Source: JBDTZF01 sp040005265 (GTDB lineage Bacteria > Verrucomicrobiota > Verrucomicrobiia > Chthoniobacterales > UBA10450). Taken from it: a stretch of 8,141 nt of DNA. Positions 5,951-8,141 of this stretch are shown here, piece after piece; the stretch's first letter is position 1, and every line of letters starts with the position of its first letter. The notes beneath the pieces were generated by a model that saw only the letters and a list, made by a program, of their open reading frames with translations, did not search any database and had not been told where the DNA came from. The DNA lies in the NCBI GenBank assembly GCA_040005265.1, contig JBDTZF010000116.1:1-8141 (forward strand). The letters run 5' to 3'. A program made the translations under genes and the position numbers.

Positions 5951-6990
5951 TGCGGTCGTTCATTGCGGCAGTCGCCATCATTCTTCTAATTGGGAAATCC
6001 AACCTGAGCGGGGAAAGCCAGGCTCTCGATCTTATTCTACCGACCGATAACGATGCCTTGTTCGCGGACCTCGGGCCGGCCTTCTATCAGTACATCGAGC
6101 GCGAGTATAAAGGTGAAAAATCCTACCCGTGGGAGGGCGGCCAGTACGGCTTTGTCCGCGATCCGGTCGAAACGGCAGCAGGATTGGTCTATACGCGATT
6201 TCATGAGGGAATCGATATTCGCTGCCTGCAACGCGATGCCCGCGGGGAGCCTCTAGATGAAGTGCGCGCCATCGCTAACGGTCAAGTCGTGCACACAAAC
6301 CCCATTCCCGGGTTTTCAAATTACGGCCGGTACATCGTGATCGAACATCGATGGGACGGCTGCAGTTACTTCAGCCTCTATGGACATTTGAGCGCGATTG
6401 CGGTGCAGACCGGCCAGGAAGTGCGCCGGGGCGAGCGAATCGGAACCATGGGTTACACCGGCGCGGGATTGAATCAGGCTCGCGCTCATTTGCATTTGGA
6501 GTTGAACTTGATGCTCAGCCACAAATTCGATGAATGGTACGGCGTCCATTTCAAGAAGGAGCCAAATCGAAACGGGATCTACAACGGCATCAATCTCTCT
6601 GGAATGAATATCGCCCGGCTCTACCTCGCTCTTCGCAAAAACCCGGCGCTGACCATTCCGGAATTCCTGGCCGGCGAAGAGGTTTTTTACAAAGTGACTT
6701 TGCCGAACTCTCCGGCATTCGAACTGCCGAAGATGTATCCATGGATGGTAGTATCGCAACCCGGACCGAAGACAGAATCATGGGAGGTCTCGTTCACACG
6801 TTCGAGCATGCCGGTTAGGATCGAACCGAGCGAAAAACAGGTCACCAAACCTCAGTTGACCTACATCGTGGAAAGCCCGGCCGATTCTTCTCTTTTCGTT
6901 CAGCACCAGATAGCCGGCCGCGGCAAAAAAGCACACTTCACTGAAGGTGGAGAGCGCCTGATGCAGCTTCTGGTTTATCCGGACGAATAA
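5950..6990 (+). CDS. exported M23-family (LytM/lysostaphin-type) metallopeptidase
   Basis: The product is 346 residues from the ATG at 5950, which overlaps the previous stop codon. A TTG at 5917 in the same frame would bury the signal peptide behind 11 charged residues and is less likely. Purine-rich AGAAGAAGAAA lies just upstream. The N-terminus is a signal peptide (about 1-25). The M23 zinc site is complete: HEGID (H85, D89), YGHL (H146) and HLHLE (H180, H182). It is surrounded by the usual beta-rich context (VRAIANGQVVH, GRYIVIEH, GQEVRRGERIGTMGYTG). The family cuts peptidoglycan cross-bridges or peptide stems in the cell wall. A C-terminal stretch of about 140 residues after the peptidase core is not recognised. 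It forms one transcription unit with the small SecD-head-like protein. The exact cleavage target is not visible. Confidence 0.88.
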   Translation: MRSFIAAVAIILLIGKSNLSGESQALDLILPTDNDALFADLGPAFYQYIEREYKGEKSYPWEGGQYGFVRDPVETAAGLVYTRFHEGIDIRCLQRDARGEPLDEVRAIANGQVVHTNPIPGFSNYGRYIVIEHRWDGCSYFSLYGHLSAIAVQTGQEVRRGERIGTMGYTGAGLNQARAHLHLELNLMLSHKFDEWYGVHFKKEPNRNGIYNGINLSGMNIARLYLALRKNPALTIPEFLAGEEVFYKVTLPNSPAFELPKMYPWMVVSQPGPKTESWEVSFTRSSMPVRIEPSEKQVTKPQLTYIVESPADSSLFVQHQIAGRGKKAHFTEGGERLMQLLVYPDE

Positions 6991-7037
6991 GAGATCGGCA
7001 GCGCCGGTGTGGGGGGCAAGAGCGGGTTGGCTGGGGC

Positions 7038-7066
7038 TTTATCGCCTGGAAAGAATGTGTTATGCT
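7038..7066 (+). promoter_or_regulatory. possible extended -10 promoter for the phosphoesterase gene
   Basis: TATGCT (7061-7066) is preceded by TGT, giving an extended -10 element (TG at 7058-7059). TTTATC (7038-7043) is a weak -35 at 17-bp spacing. A start near 7073 would give a leader of about 23 nt containing the ribosome site AAAGGG at 7081-7086. Confidence 0.35.
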
Positions 7067-7095
7067 TTCGCAGGTTCGAGAAAGGGATGTCCAGG

Positions 7096-7851
7096 ATGAC
7101 TCGCCGTAAATTTTTGACACTAGGTGCACTGACGCTTCCGGTTATTGCGGCCGATACGCTCGCTATGGCGCCCACCCGCTTGCGGGTGAGCAAGTTGAAC
7201 GTGAACGAGCCTGGTACGTGCCGCTTCGTTCATTTCAGTGATTTGCATTACGCCGGAGACGCGCATTATGCGGCAGAGGTCGTCGAGACCATTAACGCTC
7301 TGGATCCGCAGTTTGCCTGCTTCACTGGCGATCTGGTGGAGGATCGCAAGTTCGCGACTGAAGCGCTTAGTTTCATAGAGCAAATCAGGAAGCCAGTATA
7401 CGGAATTCCCGGCAACCACGATTACTGGAGCCAGGCGCCATTTGACGAATACGAACGTGCTTTCGCTAAAACGGGCGGCGCTTGGATGCCGGATCGCCGC
7501 GTTGCACTATACGAACACGATATTGAACTAGTCGGGATGGGGGTCACGGGCATGCCAGCTGTCGTTGCGGAAGATATCACCCGGCATGTCTTGCTTCTGC
7601 ACTATCCAGTAATGGCCGACCATCTCGGCACCCGGCAGTTCGACCTGATCCTCGCTGGTCATTCCCACGGCGGTCAGGTTCGACTACCTTTTGTCGGCGC
7701 ACTCAGTTTGCCGCTTGGAGTCGGCGTATACGATTACGGGCGCTACGACACGCCGGGCGGCCTTCTTTATGTCAACGCCGGGATCGGGACGCTGTCTCAA
7801 TTCCCAGTTCGGTTCAATTGCCCGCCGGAAATCACGGTCGTAACAATCTAA
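7096..7851 (+). CDS. Tat-exported calcineurin-like metallophosphoesterase (YkuE type)
   Basis: The product is 251 residues from the ATG at 7096, chosen because AAAGGG (7081-7086) lies nine bases before it and the protein then opens with a Tat signal, MTRRKFLTLGALTLP. A GTG at 7009 and an ATG at 7087 are also in frame. The calcineurin-like two-metal centre is complete: FSDLH (D49, H51), GDL (D79), GNHD (N107, H108), LLHYP (H169) and GHSHGG (H189, H191). The ending, with YDYGRYDTPGGLLYVNAGIG and PPEI, matches the YkuE-like subfamily, whose Bacillus member is a Tat-exported metal-dependent phosphoesterase. The protein should act outside the cytoplasmic membrane. Its substrate is unknown; phospholipid or other phosphodiester bonds are possible by analogy with related enzymes. 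It follows the M23 gene by about 105 bp on the same strand. Confidence 0.88.
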   Translation: MTRRKFLTLGALTLPVIAADTLAMAPTRLRVSKLNVNEPGTCRFVHFSDLHYAGDAHYAAEVVETINALDPQFACFTGDLVEDRKFATEALSFIEQIRKPVYGIPGNHDYWSQAPFDEYERAFAKTGGAWMPDRRVALYEHDIELVGMGVTGMPAVVAEDITRHVLLLHYPVMADHLGTRQFDLILAGHSHGGQVRLPFVGALSLPLGVGVYDYGRYDTPGGLLYVNAGIGTLSQFPVRFNCPPEITVVTI

Positions 7852-7863
7852 GGTAGATCAATT

Positions 7864-7884
7864 GGTCCCGGGTCCCGCGGTCCC
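7864..7884. repeat. three GGTCCC repeats between convergent genes
   Basis: GGTCCC occurs at 7864-7869, 7871-7876 and 7879-7884 in the 45-bp gap between the convergent phosphoesterase and mogA genes. The CCCGGG at 7867-7872 is a palindrome. No T-run follows on either strand, so no intrinsic terminator is evident. Confidence 0.4.
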
Positions 7885-7896
7885 CATCATGCCGAT

Positions 7897-8141
7897 TTAG
7901 CACGACGTGGGAACCCGTTGGGCTAGCGCGACCGCATGCGGGATCGCGCCGGCGACGAACCCAAGGCATTCTACGGCACCACTCGGTTTGCCGGGCAAAG
8001 CGATAACGAGGGAAAGATCGACAATCGCCGCCAGACTGCGCGACAAGATTGCGTTAGGCGTGATTTTAATCGACTCCGCGCGCATGATCTCGCCGAACCC
8101 GGGAATTTCAACGCGCATGATGGCGCGGATTGCTTCCGGCG
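7897..8141 (-). CDS. mogA: molybdopterin adenylyltransferase MogA, N-terminal part outside the window
   Basis: This minus-strand frame enters from the right edge and ends at TAA (7899-7897). The visible 80 or so C-terminal residues read PEAIRAIMRVEIPGFGEIMR, then TPNAILSRSLAAI, LPGKPSGAVECLGF and IPHAVALA. These match the C-terminal half of MogA: the PGFGE.MR helix, P.AILSR, LPG.P and the final short helix. MogA adenylates molybdopterin with ATP to prepare it for molybdate insertion in the cytoplasm. MoaB shares the fold, but the PGFGEIMR and AILSR forms fit MogA better. The ATG at 8118 is internal because conserved codons (PEAIRAI) precede it. The N-terminal half, with the TxGGTG loop, is not in the window. 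Confidence 0.88.
   Translation of the reverse strand, partial: PEAIRAIMRVEIPGFGEIMRAESIKITPNAILSRSLAAIVDLSLVIALPGKPSGAVECLGFVAGAIPHAVALAQRVPTSC

Noticed and set aside
1..8141. CRISPR arrays, insertion sequences, tRNA genes or defence systems
   Set aside because: No regularly spaced direct repeats, transposase motifs, tRNA-like cloverleaf or defence-protein motifs were seen. The unusual features concern envelope proteins and intergenic structure.

Overview
This 8.1 kb window is chromosomal-looking DNA of moderate-to-high GC. It suggests a Gram-negative, probably soil-dwelling Verrucomicrobiota-type bacterium (Chthoniobacterales-like). That guess is inference, resting on the paired secreted peptidoglycan-binding-like proteins, the number of short exported proteins and the style of the MogA and TrmL ends. 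No phylogenetic marker proves it. There is no rRNA, tRNA, insertion sequence, CRISPR array or phage gene.

Layout from left to right. (1) The 3' part of trmL, a tRNA wobble 2'-O-methyltransferase, is cut by the window edge (1-398, +). (2) A 378-bp gap follows; its first 180 bp or so is packed with hairpins (399-776). (3) Two tandem paralogous genes on the + strand (777-1664 and 1847-2710) encode exported proteins. They share a C-terminal half (an aromatic/His-rich block plus a peptidoglycan-binding-like domain), but their basic N-terminal halves are unrelated: Arg/Asn/Thr-rich in the first, Lys/Gly/Asn-rich in the second. A strong hairpin lies after each gene. (4) A compact minus-strand operon is transcribed from 5417 down to 2724. 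It encodes an exported BsuPI-like protein, a HisJ/HisK-type PHP phosphoesterase and a multi-pass GT-C type membrane glycosyltransferase. The last codons of the glycosyltransferase lie inside the terminator hairpin of the convergent gene. (5) A divergent + strand pair begins 56 bp away: a small exported protein whose C-terminal half resembles the SecD P1-head subdomain, coupled by a TGATG overlap to an exported M23 (LytM) metallopeptidase with a complete zinc site. (6) A Tat-exported calcineurin-like metallophosphoesterase (YkuE type) has its own likely promoter. (7) The C-terminal part of mogA, for molybdenum cofactor synthesis, enters from the right edge on the minus strand.

Most of the central genes act outside the cytoplasm or in the membrane: two PG-binding-like proteins, a BsuPI-like protein, a GT-C enzyme, a SecD-head-like protein, an M23 peptidase and a Tat phosphoesterase. 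The window is therefore best read as a cell-envelope neighbourhood flanked by housekeeping genes. No defence or mobile system is visible. The least explained parts are the N-terminal swap between the tandem paralogs, the SecD-head-like/M23 pair and the hairpin-rich gap after trmL.
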